From AM-1111 sp046302135 (GTDB taxonomy: Bacteria > Bacteroidota > Bacteroidia > B-17B0 > Aurantibacillaceae), in assembly GCA_046302135.1 (NCBI GenBank), contig JBKCIQ010000051.1, positions 1-28,742 on the forward strand: a DNA stretch of 28,742 bases. The letters are read 5' to 3'. How positions within the stretch are numbered: position 1 is the stretch's first letter; every line of letters starts with the position of its first letter. Positions 15,611-24,124 of this stretch are shown here, one piece after another. The translations under genes and the position numbers were made by a program. The notes under the pieces are model-generated. The model did not search any database. It saw nothing but the letters and a program-made list of their open reading frames with translations, and was not told the origin of the DNA.

Positions 15611-18247
15611 ATGAAGGAGGAGATTCAATATTTGGGTGAGCACTTGCTTCCCGGCCAGATAGGAACTTTTTGCATCTCACTTTCTTTTGCATCAGCTTTA
15701 TTCTCAATTATTTCATATTTCTTTTATCACAAAAACCCTCAGGTAATCTCATATCGAAATTACTCTAGAATATTTTTCAGCATACACGCTATTTCAATCT
15801 TCACGGTAATTGGTTCTGTGTTTTACATGATGATCAATCATTATTTTGAATATGCCTATGTTTGGAAACATACCGATCTTCAATTGGAGCCTCGTTATCT
15901 TTTTGCTGCATTTTGGGAAGATCAGGAAGGAAGTTTTTTATTATGGGCTTTCTGGCACGCAGTAATCGGGATCCTTTTAATGTTCACTTCCCGTAAATGG
16001 GAGGCTCCGGTAATGATGACGCTCGCGTTGGTTCAGGTTTGGCTTTGTACTATGGTAATGGGGGTTTACGTTGGCGAGCATAACATTGGAACTAATCCTT
16101 TTATTTTAATGCGCGACCATCCTCAGTTTTCAAACATTCCGTTGTTTTCTGCAATAATTGAAAAAGATGGAAAACAAGTGGTTGATTATGTTTCTAAGCT
16201 TTCTGCTACTGCACGAGGCATGAACCCTTTGCTCAAAAATTATTGGATGACAATTCATCCACCAACACTTTTTCTCGGATTCGCGCTCACCGTTGTACCT
16301 TTTTGTTTTTCTATAGCCGGACTAATGACCGGGCGCCATAAGGAATGGCAAAAAACAGCACTGCCGTGGACTTTTGCAGGAGTTGCAGTGTTAGGTACAG
16401 GAATTTTAATGGGGGGAGCTTGGGCTTATGAAGCGCTAAGTTTTGGTGGTTTTTGGGCTTGGGATCCGGTTGAAAATGCCTCTCTCGTACCATGGCTTAC
16501 ACTTGTTGGAGCGGCACACTTGATGTTGGTAAATAAAGCAAGAGGAACATCTTATTTTTCAACCTACCTCTTTTCAATCGTTACTTTCATACTGGTATTA
16601 TATTCTACCTTCTTAACTCGAAGCGGAATACTCGGTGATTCTTCTGTACACGCATTTACAGATTTGGGAATGGAAAGATTGCTTATTTATTTTGTTGTGA
16701 TTTTTATTTTATTACCGGTTACTCTTTTTTTTGAAAATAAAACCTTAAGACTTAACTATATATTGATTTCAGTTGCATCTATTGTTGTAGCTGAAATTTA
16801 CGGGGCAAGATCAATTGTATACATCACCTGGCTTGTTGCAAGCATTGTTCTGATCTTTTATCAATATTTCAAAAGTTGGACTGAAAGTTCAATTGAAGAG
16901 AGCGCGTGGAGCAGAGAATTTTGGTTGTTCATGGGCTCAATGGTTTTATTCATTCTTGCAATCAGTATTTCTGCAATTACCTCATTTCCTGTTTTCAATC
17001 GCGTTTTTAAAACGGAATTCATTGTAAAAGACAACGGAATGAATATTTACAATATAATGGGCATGCTTTTCGGTGTTTTTGTTTTGCTTTTTATGGCTCA
17101 ATCTCAATTTCTAAAATATAAAACTGGTGATAAGCAATGGTACAAACGTAACCTTATTTCATTCGCACTTTCTTTTATACTAACATTCATTATTTTGTTT
17201 AGTTTTTTTGATAGAGAGGCATGGGAAGCATCGTCGTACTTTCAACGCTCTTCCTTTTTTATTGCACCCATATTTTTGTTTTTTTCTTGTTTCAGTTTCT
17301 TCTCGAATTTTGAATACCTCCTTAAAGTTCTAGGCGGAAAAATTAAAAATGCAGGTGCCTCAATTGCTCACGCAGGTTTTGCATTGATAATGCTCGGTTG
17401 TGTTTTATCAAACTCAGGAAAAAGAATTATATCACAGAATACATCAGGAAGAGACATTACAGGATTAGGTGCAAAATTTAGTAACAACACTAACATTTAT
17501 TTGGAAAAAGGAGATACTTTAAAAATGGGAGATTATTTTGTAACTTATAAAGGAAAAAAGAAGGAGGGTATTAACGTGTTATATGAAGTTGCCTATTACT
17601 CAAAAGAGAATGGAAAATACACTCCTCAATTTACACTCTATCCAAAAATTCAGCTAAATAAAATGATGGGAAATGCGGCAGAGCCCGGCACCAAACATTT
17701 TCTTACTAAGGATATTTACACAGACATTACACACGCCGAGCTTGTGGACCCTAAAGATCAGGATGCGGCAAACGGATGGACCCAAACAGAAAATAATATT
17801 TTAAGACTAAAAGATTCAATCATCACCAATGAATATATAATTACATTAGATTCTTTGCAGACCAGCCTGTCCGAGGAAGAGTACAAGAAAAATGATTCAT
17901 TACTTTCAGTAACAGCTGTGATGATAATAAGAGACATGGATGGAGGTGTTTTCAAGATGTATCCTAAATATGTGATGAGGAAAGGAGAAGTTTTTCCCGA
18001 AAATTGTATTGATGAAAAATTAGGATTAAAGATGGTTTTTTGGAAGATTAATCCGGAGCAGGGAACTGTCGAAATCACTTTATCACAAAATGTAGATAAA
18101 AAAACAGATTATATTGTAATGGAAGCTTTCGTTTTCCCGTGGATTAATATATTATGGACGGGTTGCGTGATTATGGTTCTTGGTTCTCTTCTGGCGGTTT
18201 ATCACCGTATTAAAAGAACAAAAAAATCTGCTGAAAATGCCAAATAA
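15611..18247 (+). CDS. ccmF: CcmF-like cytochrome c biogenesis (haem lyase) protein
   Basis: Membrane haem-handling subunit of cytochrome c maturation, attaching haem to apocytochrome on the outer face of the inner membrane. The 878 residues contain about a dozen or more hydrophobic segments. The haem-binding WWD motif reads GGFWAWDPVENASLVPW at 279-295; MTIHPPTLFLG at 213-223 carries one of the haem-ligand histidines, and FLTRSGILGDSSVHAF (about 336-351) another. A large non-membrane domain of about 240 residues (from about 620) precedes the final membrane helix, longer than in E. coli CcmF (647 residues). The other ccm genes (ccmABCDE) are not near. Its last 11 bases overlap the next gene. 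Confidence 0.9.
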   Translation: MKEEIQYLGEHLLPGQIGTFCISLSFASALFSIISYFFYHKNPQVISYRNYSRIFFSIHAISIFTVIGSVFYMMINHYFEYAYVWKHTDLQLEPRYLFAAFWEDQEGSFLLWAFWHAVIGILLMFTSRKWEAPVMMTLALVQVWLCTMVMGVYVGEHNIGTNPFILMRDHPQFSNIPLFSAIIEKDGKQVVDYVSKLSATARGMNPLLKNYWMTIHPPTLFLGFALTVVPFCFSIAGLMTGRHKEWQKTALPWTFAGVAVLGTGILMGGAWAYEALSFGGFWAWDPVENASLVPWLTLVGAAHLMLVNKARGTSYFSTYLFSIVTFILVLYSTFLTRSGILGDSSVHAFTDLGMERLLIYFVVIFILLPVTLFFENKTLRLNYILISVASIVVAEIYGARSIVYITWLVASIVLIFYQYFKSWTESSIEESAWSREFWLFMGSMVLFILAISISAITSFPVFNRVFKTEFIVKDNGMNIYNIMGMLFGVFVLLFMAQSQFLKYKTGDKQWYKRNLISFALSFILTFIILFSFFDREAWEASSYFQRSSFFIAPIFLFFSCFSFFSNFEYLLKVLGGKIKNAGASIAHAGFALIMLGCVLSNSGKRIISQNTSGRDITGLGAKFSNNTNIYLEKGDTLKMGDYFVTYKGKKKEGINVLYEVAYYSKENGKYTPQFTLYPKIQLNKMMGNAAEPGTKHFLTKDIYTDITHAELVDPKDQDAANGWTQTENNILRLKDSIITNEYIITLDSLQTSLSEEEYKKNDSLLSVTAVMIIRDMDGGVFKMYPKYVMRKGEVFPENCIDEKLGLKMVFWKINPEQGTVEITLSQNVDKKTDYIVMEAFVFPWINILWTGCVIMVLGSLLAVYHRIKRTKKSAENAK

Positions 18248-19028
18248 ATTGCCTCAATCTTTTGTGATTATTGGCACTGGAAATCTTGCATTTCATCTTA
18301 CTAAGTCTTTATTGAAATCAGGTTTAAAGTTGAAGGCTGTTGCAGGAAGATCAAAAATTGATACAAAAAAATTTGCTGATTTTTTCAAAGCAAAATTTAC
18401 CTGTGATTTAACGGATATTGATTCTACTGCCGATATATATTTTTTATGCGTATCTGACGATCAGATTAAAAATATTGCTTCGGCATTAGCTTTAAAAAAT
18501 AAATTGGTTATTCATTGTTCGGGATCCGTAAATATCGAGGTGCTAAAAAGTACATCTATTAATTATGGCGTGATGTATCCTTTATATACTTTTTCTAAAA
18601 ACGACGAGTATTTAGAGTTTGATAAGGTTCCTATTTTTATTGAGGGAAGCTCAGAACAGGCTCTTAGTAAAATTAAAAAAATTGCATCAATGCTGAGTAA
18701 AAAAGTTAAACCACTCAGCTCCAATAAAAGAAAAAAACTACATCTTGCCGCTGTGCTGTCTTCCAACTTCGTAAATTATCTTTTAGATCTAACATCAAGT
18801 TATATTAAAAAAGAAAAAGTTGGAGAACTTAATGATTTGATACCTTTGATTGAAAAGACAATTTCAAAAGCAAAAATATATCCTCCTGATAAGGTACAAA
18901 CGGGACCGGCTGCAAGAGGAGATTCGAAAACTATAAAGGATCATATTGCTCTACTCAAAAACTATCCGAAGCACAAGGAAGTTTATACGTTATTTTCCAA
19001 ATTTATTCTAAAAAATAGCTCCCAATAA
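18237..19028 (+). CDS. Rossmann-like and DUF2520 domain protein
   Basis: A 263-residue two-domain protein: an N-terminal NAD(P)-type Rossmann fold with GTGNLAFHL at 13-21, like ProC/F420-dependent reductases, then the helical DUF2520 domain with HLAAVLSSNFVNYLL at 169-183 and GPAARGD at 223-229. The motif YPLYTFS at 114-120 joins them. I place the start at the ATG 18237 (MPNKLPQSFVIIG), which overlaps the end of ccmF by 11 bases; the upstream ATG at 18180 would extend far into ccmF. Such genes are commonly found with KdsC-like phosphatases in Bacteroidota, and the next gene starts 7 bases later. A dehydrogenase is suggested; substrate unknown. Confidence 0.86.
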   Translation: MPNKLPQSFVIIGTGNLAFHLTKSLLKSGLKLKAVAGRSKIDTKKFADFFKAKFTCDLTDIDSTADIYFLCVSDDQIKNIASALALKNKLVIHCSGSVNIEVLKSTSINYGVMYPLYTFSKNDEYLEFDKVPIFIEGSSEQALSKIKKIASMLSKKVKPLSSNKRKKLHLAAVLSSNFVNYLLDLTSSYIKKEKVGELNDLIPLIEKTISKAKIYPPDKVQTGPAARGDSKTIKDHIALLKNYPKHKEVYTLFSKFILKNSSQ

Positions 19029-19035
19029 AATAGAA

Positions 19036-19542
19036 ATGAATTTCAAGCAGAGATTAAATAAAGTAACTACATTTATTTTTGATGTAGATGGAGTCATCTC
19101 CGGAGAAAAAGTTTATTTCTTTGACGACAAACCAATTAAAAGTTTTAATCTCAAAGATGGTTATGCCATTCAGTTGGCATTGAAAAAAGGTTATAAAATT
19201 TGTATAATTTCCGGGTCTAGATCCGAGGCATTAAAGGAGCGCTTAGCAAGGTTGGGTGTTGAACATCTTTATTTCATGCAACATGATAAGCTTGCTTGCT
19301 ACAAAAATTTCCTTTATGAAAATAAATTATTCGATGAAGAAATTCTTTACATGGGAGATGATCTGCCTGATTGGGAGGTAATGGGCAGAGTAGGGGTGCC
19401 GGTTTGCCCACTTGATGCTTCGCAGGAAATAAAACAAATCTCTGTTTATATTTCTAACCGTAAAGGTGGTGAGGCCTGCGTACGTGACATCATTGAGCAG
19501 GTGATGCGTTGTCAGGGCAAATGGGAAATCTCGGGCTGGTAA
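19036..19542 (+). CDS. kdsC: KdsC-like HAD phosphatase (probable KDO-8-phosphate phosphatase)
   Basis: A 168-residue cap-less HAD hydrolase of the KdsC family, which dephosphorylates 3-deoxy-D-manno-octulosonate 8-phosphate for lipopolysaccharide synthesis. Motif I is DVDGV at 16-20 (nucleophile Asp16, acid/base Asp18), motif II SGSRSE at 59-64, motif III Lys85 in HDKLACY, motif IV GDDLPD at 107-112. After motif I it reads ISGEKVYF rather than the classical LTDG, which is common among Bacteroidota members. Sits between the DUF2520 gene (7 bases) and ubiA (33 bases). Other KDO genes are not in the window, so the substrate assignment is by family. Confidence 0.85.
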   Translation: MNFKQRLNKVTTFIFDVDGVISGEKVYFFDDKPIKSFNLKDGYAIQLALKKGYKICIISGSRSEALKERLARLGVEHLYFMQHDKLACYKNFLYENKLFDEEILYMGDDLPDWEVMGRVGVPVCPLDASQEIKQISVYISNRKGGEACVRDIIEQVMRCQGKWEISGW

Positions 19543-19575
19543 AAAAGTATTGATTAACTTTAGGTATAATTTGTA

Positions 19576-20700
19576 ATGGATAATACTTCTGAAAATGAAA
19601 AGTTAGCGTCCATCTTTCGGTTGATTCGCTGGGAGAACCTTGTAATTATTTTTGCAACCCAATATTTTTTTGGCAAATACGTAATAGATTCATTGCTTTA
19701 CGTACCCGATCAGGTTTTACAAAAGTTTTATTCAGACAAAGGATTATCTAATGCGCCATTTCATTTCGGACTACAGATATCAGATTTAAATTTTTTTCTT
19801 TTATGTTTATCAACTGTTTGTATTGCGGCGGCAGGTTACATAATAAACGATTATTTTGACGTAAAAACTGATAGAATCAATAGACCTTCTTCAATAATAA
19901 TAGGTAAAGCCATCAAGCGCAGAGTTGCAATGCTATTGCATGTTGTTTTAAATCTGCTGGGTATAGGTTTAGGCGTTTATGTAGCTTATAGTTATGGAAA
20001 CATAAAGTTGTCTTTGATTCATTTTTTTTCTGCCACCATCCTTTGGTTTTACTCAACCAACTTTAAAAAGATGTTCATTTTGGGAAATCTTATTGTTGCA
20101 TTATTAATTGGCATTGTTCCGCTTACTGTTGCTATATACAATAATGTTGCTATGTCAAGAGCTTGTGCAGGGGCGCTTATAAATGATATATATTATTTAG
20201 AGTTTATTAATCTTTATAACGTAGACATTATGCGCCCTATGATTTTTGCATATTTTTTCAGTTTATTTGCCTTCCTGATTAATTTTCAAAGGGAGGTTGT
20301 AAAAGACATAGAAGATTTTGCAGGAGATTTGGAAACCGGAGGAAAAACTATCCCTATTACAATGGGCTATAAATTTGCCAGATCGCTGGTTCAGGTTTTA
20401 AATGTTCTTACAATTATTATTTCAATTTTTGCAAGCATTAAATTTGCTCAGCCGAATAGGGATTTTGTATGGTACAAGTTGGGTGTTGCGTCTCCGGAAA
20501 ATATAAATTCCGATTGGATTTCATTCGTTTATTTCATTTTATTAATAGCATTTCCGCTTGTACTTTTTTCATTCAGATTCTACAGAAGCAACTCACCGCG
20601 ACTTTATAAAAAATCAGGTATTTTATTAAAATTGGTAATGGTGGCGGGAATTTTGTATTCTTTTGTAATTTGGTATAACTTTACCAAGCCAATTACATAA
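19576..20700 (+). CDS. UbiA-family prenyltransferase
   Basis: Integral membrane prenyltransferase, usually labelled geranylgeranylglycerol-phosphate geranylgeranyltransferase in this phylum. The two metal-binding motifs are NDYFDVKTDRINRP at 91-104 and DIEDFAGDLETGGKTIP at 244-260, separated by several hydrophobic segments, and the 374 residues are longer than the ~300 of typical UbiA because of an inserted loop near 190-220. It lies between kdsC-like (33 bases) and acyP (3 bases). In relatives I recall a Maf-like gene nearby, absent here. The isoprenoid and acceptor cannot be told from the sequence. Confidence 0.85.
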   Translation: MDNTSENEKLASIFRLIRWENLVIIFATQYFFGKYVIDSLLYVPDQVLQKFYSDKGLSNAPFHFGLQISDLNFFLLCLSTVCIAAAGYIINDYFDVKTDRINRPSSIIIGKAIKRRVAMLLHVVLNLLGIGLGVYVAYSYGNIKLSLIHFFSATILWFYSTNFKKMFILGNLIVALLIGIVPLTVAIYNNVAMSRACAGALINDIYYLEFINLYNVDIMRPMIFAYFFSLFAFLINFQREVVKDIEDFAGDLETGGKTIPITMGYKFARSLVQVLNVLTIIISIFASIKFAQPNRDFVWYKLGVASPENINSDWISFVYFILLIAFPLVLFSFRFYRSNSPRLYKKSGILLKLVMVAGILYSFVIWYNFTKPIT

Positions 20701-20703
20701 TCT

Positions 20704-20979
20704 ATGTCTCTTATTCATTACAACATAACAGTTAAGGGCAAAGTTCAAGGTGTTGCCTACAGGTTTAATGCTCAAGCGCAGGCCACGCGTTACGACCTCA
20801 ATGGTTTTGTAAAGAATCTCCCTAATGGTGATGTTTATATTGAGGCTGAAGGAGAAGAGGATAATGTAAATAATTTCATTTCATGGTGTCAGATTGGACC
20901 AAGGCTCGCTGAGGTATCTGAGGTTATTGCAGAGCTAGGCGAGGTAAGACAATTTTCATCCTTTGAACTTAAGCGGTAA
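20704..20979 (+). CDS. acyP: Acylphosphatase
   Basis: Small cytoplasmic enzyme that hydrolyses carboxyl-phosphate bonds. The 91 residues are the normal length. The phosphate cradle GKVQGVAYR is at 12-20, with catalytic Arg20, and Asn38 in GFVKNLPNG (34-42) is the second catalytic residue. The usual VQGVGFR has an Ala and a Tyr instead of Gly and Phe, a tolerated variation. Only 3 bases separate it from ubiA; it is the last gene of the run before a new promoter. Confidence 0.93.
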   Translation: MSLIHYNITVKGKVQGVAYRFNAQAQATRYDLNGFVKNLPNGDVYIEAEGEEDNVNNFISWCQIGPRLAEVSEVIAELGEVRQFSSFELKR

Positions 20980-21004
20980 TTCCGTCTGTTTACGCAATTA
21001 ATAT

Positions 21005-21012
21005 TAAATTTG
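21005..21012 (+). promoter_or_regulatory. Predicted -7 promoter element for the sugar operon
   Basis: TAAATTTG is an exact TAnnTTTG, 18 bases before the GTG start of the acetyltransferase. It separates the sugar genes from acyP as a probable new transcription unit. No clear -33 TTG is visible. Confidence 0.45.
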
Positions 21013-21030
21013 TTTCTTTAAAAATTAGAA

Positions 21031-21615
21031 GTGAATAATAACGATTATTATGCTCATCCTACAGCTGTGATTGATGAAGGTTGTAAAATTGGAAAAGGTA
21101 GCAAGGTATGGCACTTTTCACACATAATGACTGATTGCGAGGTTGGTGAAAATTGCAATCTAGGACAAAACGTTGTTGTTTCGCCCGGCGTTAAATTGGG
21201 TAATAATGTTAAAGTTCAAAACAATGTATCTATTTATACAGGGGTTAATTGCGAAGATGATGTTTTTCTTGGCCCTTCAATGGTTTTTACAAATGTTATT
21301 AATCCAAGGAGTCATGTAAACAGAAGGGGTCAGTATTCCAAAACCATAGTAAAAAAAGGAGCATCAATTGGTGCAAATGCTACAATTGTCTGCGGCAATG
21401 ATATAGGTCGTTTCGCTTTTATTGGCGCCGGAAGTGTGGTTACGAAAAGCATTCCTGATTATGCTTTGGTGGTTGGAAATCCCGCACGTCAGATTGGTTG
21501 GATGAGTGAATTTGGACATCGTCTTGAATTTGATGAGCAGGGGATGGCTATATGCCCTGAATCAAATGAAAAATATTTATTTAAAGATGATTGTGTTATA
21601 AAATTGTTAAAGTAA
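21031..21615 (+). CDS. wbpD: UDP-amino-sugar uronate N-acetyltransferase, WbpD/WlbB type
   Basis: Left-handed β-helix (hexapeptide) acyltransferase that would acetylate the 3-amino group of UDP-GlcNAc(3NH2)A using acetyl-CoA. The 194 residues carry hexapeptide coils from about 7 to 145 (IGKGSKVWHF, VGENCNLGQN, LGNNVKVQNN, EDDVFLGPS) and the conserved segment FIGAGSVVTKSIPDYALVVG at 130-149, followed by NPARQIGWMSEFGHRLEF, which is diagnostic of the WbpD/WlbB subgroup. Translation starts at GTG 21031; there is no upstream ATG that fits better. Followed 13 bases later by its pathway partner, the dehydrogenase. Confidence 0.9.
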   Translation: MNNNDYYAHPTAVIDEGCKIGKGSKVWHFSHIMTDCEVGENCNLGQNVVVSPGVKLGNNVKVQNNVSIYTGVNCEDDVFLGPSMVFTNVINPRSHVNRRGQYSKTIVKKGASIGANATIVCGNDIGRFAFIGAGSVVTKSIPDYALVVGNPARQIGWMSEFGHRLEFDEQGMAICPESNEKYLFKDDCVIKLLK

Positions 21616-21628
21616 TAAAAGCGAACTG

Positions 21629-22663
21629 ATGAATAAAATTAAATTCGGTGTAATCGGTCAGGGACATATAGGTAAACGCCATGCTGAAATGATTCGCAGG
21701 AATTCCGCTTGTGAGTTGGTAGCTGTTTGCGATATATTACCAAAAAATCAAACCGAATTGAATGGGATTAGTGAAAATTATTATTCCTCTGCAGAGGAGA
21801 TGCTTACTGCCCATCCAGATATCGAAGTTGTTAATGTATGTACGCCAAACGGACTGCATGCCTCACAAACCTTGTTTGCTCTTGAAAACGGTAAGCATGT
21901 AGTATGTGAGAAACCGATGGCGCTTAGCAAGGCTGATTGTGAGCAAATGGTATATAAAGCATTGCAAAAAAATAAACATATTTTTTGCGTCATGCAAAAC
22001 CGTTACTCTCCGCCAAGCGCTTGGTTAAAGGAGGTAGTACAGAATAAAAATATTGGAGACATTTACATTGTTCAGCTTAATTGCTATTGGAATAGAGACG
22101 AACGTTATTACAAAAAAGGAGGGTGGAAAGGCACTGCTGATTTGGATGGAGGAACCTTATTCACACAGTTCTCGCACTGGATTGATATCTTGTATTGGGT
22201 TTTTGGCGATATAACCGATATACAAGCGAAGTTTGGAGATTTTACACACGTTGATTCTACTGCATTTGAAGATACCGGCTTGGTATCTTTTAATTTTGTT
22301 AACGGCGGAGTGGGTTGCATCAATTACTCTACTGCGGTTTGGGATAAAAACTTAGAAAGTTCACTTACCGTTGTTGGTAGTCGTGGAAGTATTAAGGTTG
22401 GAGGACAATATATGGATCAGGTTGAGGTTTGTAATATTCAAGGCTATAAGATGCCTTTGTTAGAAGTTACAAATCCTGCCAATGATTATGGCGCTTATAA
22501 GGGTTCAGCAAACAATCATGCAATGGTTATTGAAAACGTTGTTGAAACACTGCGTGGTGAAAAAACTATAACAACCAATGCCATGGAAGGAATGAAAGTA
22601 GTTGATATAATTGAGCGAATCTATTCACATCGGCCAGCTGAACTACTAAAAAAATTATCATAA
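21629..22663 (+). CDS. wbpB: Gfo/Idh/MocA 3-dehydrogenase, WbpB/WlbA type (UDP-GlcNAcA oxidase)
   Basis: NAD-dependent oxidoreductase that would oxidise C3 of UDP-GlcNAcA for later amination. The 344-residue protein has the Rossmann motif GQGHIGKRH at 10-18, the catalytic EKP at 94-96 in VVCEKPMALS, and the substrate-side GGTLFTQFSHWIDILYW at 174-190 with His183. It sits between the WbpD-like and WbpA-like genes at 13 and 11 bases spacing, so the three genes form one operon. Assignment as WbpB rather than another Gfo/Idh enzyme rests on these neighbours. Confidence 0.88.
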   Translation: MNKIKFGVIGQGHIGKRHAEMIRRNSACELVAVCDILPKNQTELNGISENYYSSAEEMLTAHPDIEVVNVCTPNGLHASQTLFALENGKHVVCEKPMALSKADCEQMVYKALQKNKHIFCVMQNRYSPPSAWLKEVVQNKNIGDIYIVQLNCYWNRDERYYKKGGWKGTADLDGGTLFTQFSHWIDILYWVFGDITDIQAKFGDFTHVDSTAFEDTGLVSFNFVNGGVGCINYSTAVWDKNLESSLTVVGSRGSIKVGGQYMDQVEVCNIQGYKMPLLEVTNPANDYGAYKGSANNHAMVIENVVETLRGEKTITTNAMEGMKVVDIIERIYSHRPAELLKKLS

Positions 22664-22674
22664 ACTATTAAATT

Positions 22675-23973
22675 ATGAGCCGTTCTATTTATCAGGGTAT
22701 AATTCAAAAAAACAAAACAGTTGCAGTAATTGGTTTGGGATATGTGGGTCTGCCAATAGCTCTTGCGTTTGCTAAAAAAGTAAAAGTTATAGGTTTTGAT
22801 ATTAATGCTGAACGAGTTGAAATGATGAAGAAAGGTATTGACCCGAGTAACGAACTAAGCAAAGCTGATTTTAAGGATGCAGATATTATTTTTACCAGTG
22901 AATTGAAAGATTTAAAAAAAGCACAATTTTTTATTGTTGCTGTTCCAACTCCAATAGATGAGCACAATTTACCTGACCTTAAGCCATTAATTGGAGCTTC
23001 AACAACTGTAGGTAAGGTTTTGAAGAAAGGAGATTATGTTGTGTATGAAAGTACAGTTTATCCCGGGTGCACAGAAGATGATTGTATACCTGTTCTTGAG
23101 AGGGAAAGTGGATTGAAATTTAAAAAAGACTTTAAAGTTGGTTATTCTCCGGAGAGGATAAATCCAGGAGACAAGGAACATACCATTACTAAAATTCTAA
23201 AAGTTGTTTCAGGTTGCGATAAGGAAAGTCTTGAGAATATTGCGAAAGTCTATGAGATTATTGTTGAACCGGGAACACATCGTGCCTCATCAATAAAAGT
23301 GGCCGAGGCTGCTAAGATTATTGAAAATACTCAGCGAGATGTAAACATTGCTTTGATGAATGAGCTTTCTATAATATTTTCAAGGATTGGAATCAATACT
23401 TTTGATGTATTAGAGGCCGCGGGCACAAAGTGGAATTTCTTAAAGTTTTCACCCGGCCTTGTGGGAGGCCATTGTATTGGTGTCGATCCTTATTACTTAA
23501 CTTACAAAGCAGAGGCACTTGGTTATCATGCGCGAATAATAAATAGCGGCAGGTACGTTAATGATTCAATGGGTGCATACGTAGCAAAAAATTGCGTTAA
23601 GAAAATTATTGCATCTGGTAAGAATATTTCAAAATCGAGAGTGCTTGTAATGGGCGCTACTTTTAAAGAAGATGTGAGCGATATCAGAAATTCAAAGGTG
23701 GCCGATATTGTAAAGGAATTATTAAGCTTTGGGGTAAAAGTAGATGTCGTTGATCCTCATGCTGACTCTAATGAGTTAAAGCACGAGTATGGTTTCGGTT
23801 TGGTCAAAATCGGGAAGTCCTACGATGGGATAATTGTTGCTGTTGGCCACATGGAATACATGAATTTAAATGAGACCTATTTTTCAAATCTTCTTGGTAA
23901 AAAGGGAGTTCTAGTTGATATCAAGGGATTGTACAGGGGGAAGATAAAAGACTTGACCTACTGGAGTTTATAG
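22675..23973 (+). CDS. wbpA: UDP-N-acetylglucosamine 6-dehydrogenase, WbpA/TviB family
   Basis: Four-electron NAD oxidation of the C6 of UDP-GlcNAc to UDP-GlcNAcA. The 432 residues contain the NAD motif GLGYVGLP at 20-27, VPTPID at 90-95, the ESTVYPGCTED region at 125-135, and the catalytic Cys267 in GGHCIGVDPYY. The TviB/WbpA-like strings AEALGYHARII and RYVNDSMGAYV are present. It is the last gene of the sugar operon, with a terminator hairpin 40 bases after its stop. WbpA (GlcNAc) versus WbpO (GalNAc) specificity is by context. Confidence 0.9.
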   Translation: MSRSIYQGIIQKNKTVAVIGLGYVGLPIALAFAKKVKVIGFDINAERVEMMKKGIDPSNELSKADFKDADIIFTSELKDLKKAQFFIVAVPTPIDEHNLPDLKPLIGASTTVGKVLKKGDYVVYESTVYPGCTEDDCIPVLERESGLKFKKDFKVGYSPERINPGDKEHTITKILKVVSGCDKESLENIAKVYEIIVEPGTHRASSIKVAEAAKIIENTQRDVNIALMNELSIIFSRIGINTFDVLEAAGTKWNFLKFSPGLVGGHCIGVDPYYLTYKAEALGYHARIINSGRYVNDSMGAYVAKNCVKKIIASGKNISKSRVLVMGATFKEDVSDIRNSKVADIVKELLSFGVKVDVVDPHADSNELKHEYGFGLVKIGKSYDGIIVAVGHMEYMNLNETYFSNLLGKKGVLVDIKGLYRGKIKDLTYWSL

Positions 23974-24013
23974 AATAGCTTTTTAATTCAAATTTTTTCT
24001 AGAAAAACCATAT

Positions 24014-24037
24014 TGTTGACTTATCAACATTTTTTTT
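24014..24037 (+). terminator. Rho-independent terminator of the sugar operon
   Basis: TGTTGA (24014-24019), loop CTTA, and TCAACA (24024-24029) form a 6-base-pair hairpin followed by eight T residues (24030-24037). The stem is AT-rich, so it is a weak but well-placed terminator 40 bases after the wbpA stop. Confidence 0.55.
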
Positions 24038-24045
24038 CAAGTTTT

Positions 24046-24064
24046 GAGCAGTTATTAACTGCTC
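24046..24064. repeat. 9-base inverted repeat ahead of the L,D-transpeptidase gene
   Basis: GAGCAGTTA, one central T, then TAACTGCTC: a perfect 9+1+9 palindrome, followed by TTT. It lies 61 bases before the L,D-transpeptidase ATG and 8 bases past the terminator T run. Could be an operator, a second terminator for the operon upstream, or a processing hairpin; the sequence alone does not decide. Confidence 0.5.
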
Positions 24065-24111
24065 TTTATCCTCGTCTTACTATTGAATAATTTCGTGGCC
24101 TCAAAACAATC

Positions 24112-24117
24112 GGAGGT
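24112..24117 (+). promoter_or_regulatory. Unusually strong Shine-Dalgarno for the L,D-transpeptidase gene
   Basis: GGAGGT, a complete anti-SD match, lies 7 bases before the ATG at 24125. Bacteroidota initiation rarely uses such sites, and no other gene in this window has one as good at the right distance. Confidence 0.6.
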
Positions 24118-24124
24118 CTAAAAA

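Noticed and set aside
18180..18236. Longer N-terminus of the DUF2520 protein starting at ATG 18180
   Set aside because: It lies in ccmF in another frame and adds 19 residues unlike the Rossmann start; ATG 18237 gives the normal family start.
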